64,000 nucleotides of DNA, from contig CBDDJL010000002.1 in the NCBI GenBank assembly GCA_965229715.1, forward strand, positions 2,232,001 to 2,296,000, in the 5' to 3' direction. Shown here piece after piece: positions 63,687 to 64,000 of the stretch. The stretch is from JAVJST01 sp965229715 (GTDB lineage Bacteria; Pseudomonadota; Alphaproteobacteria; Rhodospirillales; Casp-alpha2). The notes beneath the pieces are model-generated. The model saw nothing but the letters and a program-made list of their open reading frames with translations, was not told where the DNA came from and ran no database searches. The stretch's first letter is position 1; the number at the start of each line of letters is the position of its first letter. Both the position numbers and the translations under genes were made by a program.

Positions 63687-63934
63687 CGCAGAAGACCCGG
63701 GAACACTGGCTGAGACGGCCGGAAAACATTCGCAAGATGTGGCGATACGGAATTGTCATGCTGGCCGCGCTCGCTCTGCTCGACCTCTTCCTCGAGCCGC
63801 ATCCGTACTTCGGCATCGACGGAACCTTCGGGTTCTATTCATGGTATGGCCTGCTGACATGCATCGCCATGATCGTTGTCGCCAAGGGTCTCGCCCTGTT
63901 CCTCAAGCGCCCGGACACCTATTATGACGATTGA
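63683..63934 (+). CDS. Small two-helix membrane protein of the antiporter operon (unknown function)
   Basis: An 83-residue protein. The N terminus is basic (MTQKTREHWLRRPENIRKMW), followed by helix YGIVMLAALALLDLFL and a second near LTCIAMIVVAKGLALFL, ending KRPDTYYDD. It overlaps the second D gene by four bases and the next gene by eleven, so it is part of the operon. No family was recognised; it may be a cluster-specific accessory subunit. Confidence 0.75.
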   Translation: MTQKTREHWLRRPENIRKMWRYGIVMLAALALLDLFLEPHPYFGIDGTFGFYSWYGLLTCIAMIVVAKGLALFLKRPDTYYDD

Positions 63935-64000
63935 CGTGTTCCCCCCCGGTGTCGCGCTGATCCTCGGCGCATTCCTGCTGCCGCTGGCGAGCGGCATTGT
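63924..64000 (+). CDS. Start of another antiporter-type membrane subunit (cut by window edge)
   Basis: Only 25 codons are present: MTIDVFPPGVALILGAFLLP, then LASGI. A hydrophobic N terminus begins immediately, as in NuoL/MnhD/MnhA-type subunits. The ATG at 63924 lies 11 bases inside the upstream gene. Position and start pattern suggest a third proton-conducting subunit, but identity cannot be proven. Confidence 0.5.
   Translation, partial: MTIDVFPPGVALILGAFLLPLASGI

Overview
The window reads as chromosomal DNA of a GC-rich alphaproteobacterium, most likely a free-living Rhodospirillales-like organism. Supporting signs are the rpsB-tsf-pyrH-frr-uppS-cdsA-dxr order, the proS-lolC-lolD...dnaE block, sdhE-mfd divergent from recG, an NDUFS4-like complex I accessory subunit, DUF2336 and PAS_5-like proteins, and a short prolyl-tRNA synthetase without the editing insertion. 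Genus or species cannot be named from the sequence alone. No phage, transposase, IS element, rRNA or CRISPR array is visible. Both window edges cut genes: dxr on the left and an apparent antiporter subunit on the right.

Layout. 1-5.3 kb (minus strand): translation, lipid and isoprenoid precursor genes, with a clear terminator after tsf separating rpsB-tsf from pyrH onward. 5.3-14 kb: dnaE, lolD, lolC and proS on the minus strand, interrupted by a plus-strand azlC-azlD-YczE-like transporter island. 14-20 kb: mfd and sdhE (minus) back to back with recG (plus). 20-21.8 kb: DUF502 protein, lone cyclic-nucleotide-binding domain, Nudix hydrolase. 21.8-29.5 kb: an unusual type I-like export locus with an HlyD-type adaptor, two different ABC permease-ATPases with degenerate motifs, and two secreted proteins. 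29.6-32.3 kb: a mini-protein with a FliF-tail-like C terminus, then TauE/SafE, TIGR02186 and a universal stress protein. 32.3-40.1 kb: pentose-phosphate/Calvin-type genes (rpe, class I aldolase, transketolase, phosphoribulokinase, GlpX-type FBPase) with an atypical LuxR-type regulator; RuBisCO is not in the window.

40.3-49.6 kb: tRNA-His, aminotransferase, DUF2336 protein, DMT exporter, glnB-glnA behind a sigma-54 promoter, an M24-fold enzyme without metal ligands, and an ornithine/lysine-type decarboxylase. 49.7-54.6 kb: a 27-residue hydrophobic peptide gene with its own promoter and terminator, parE, a lipoprotein, tRNA-Arg, the NDUFS4 homologue, tRNA-Pro, a PAS protein and a DUF192 protein. 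54.65-58.06 kb: a TPP riboswitch controlling a three-gene pyrimidine/thiamine-precursor ABC transporter plus a short-chain dehydrogenase. 58.2-64 kb: an Mrp/Mnh-type cation/proton antiporter operon in the order E-F-G-B'-B-C-D-D-small protein-(next subunit).

Points most worth a second look are the RuBP-forming module with its receiver lacking the phosphoacceptor and its GlpX with altered metal-loop residues, the double-ABC exporter, the tiny ORF at 49762, the FliF-tail mini-protein, the M24 pseudo-metalloenzyme, and a probable ATC start codon in the antiporter operon.
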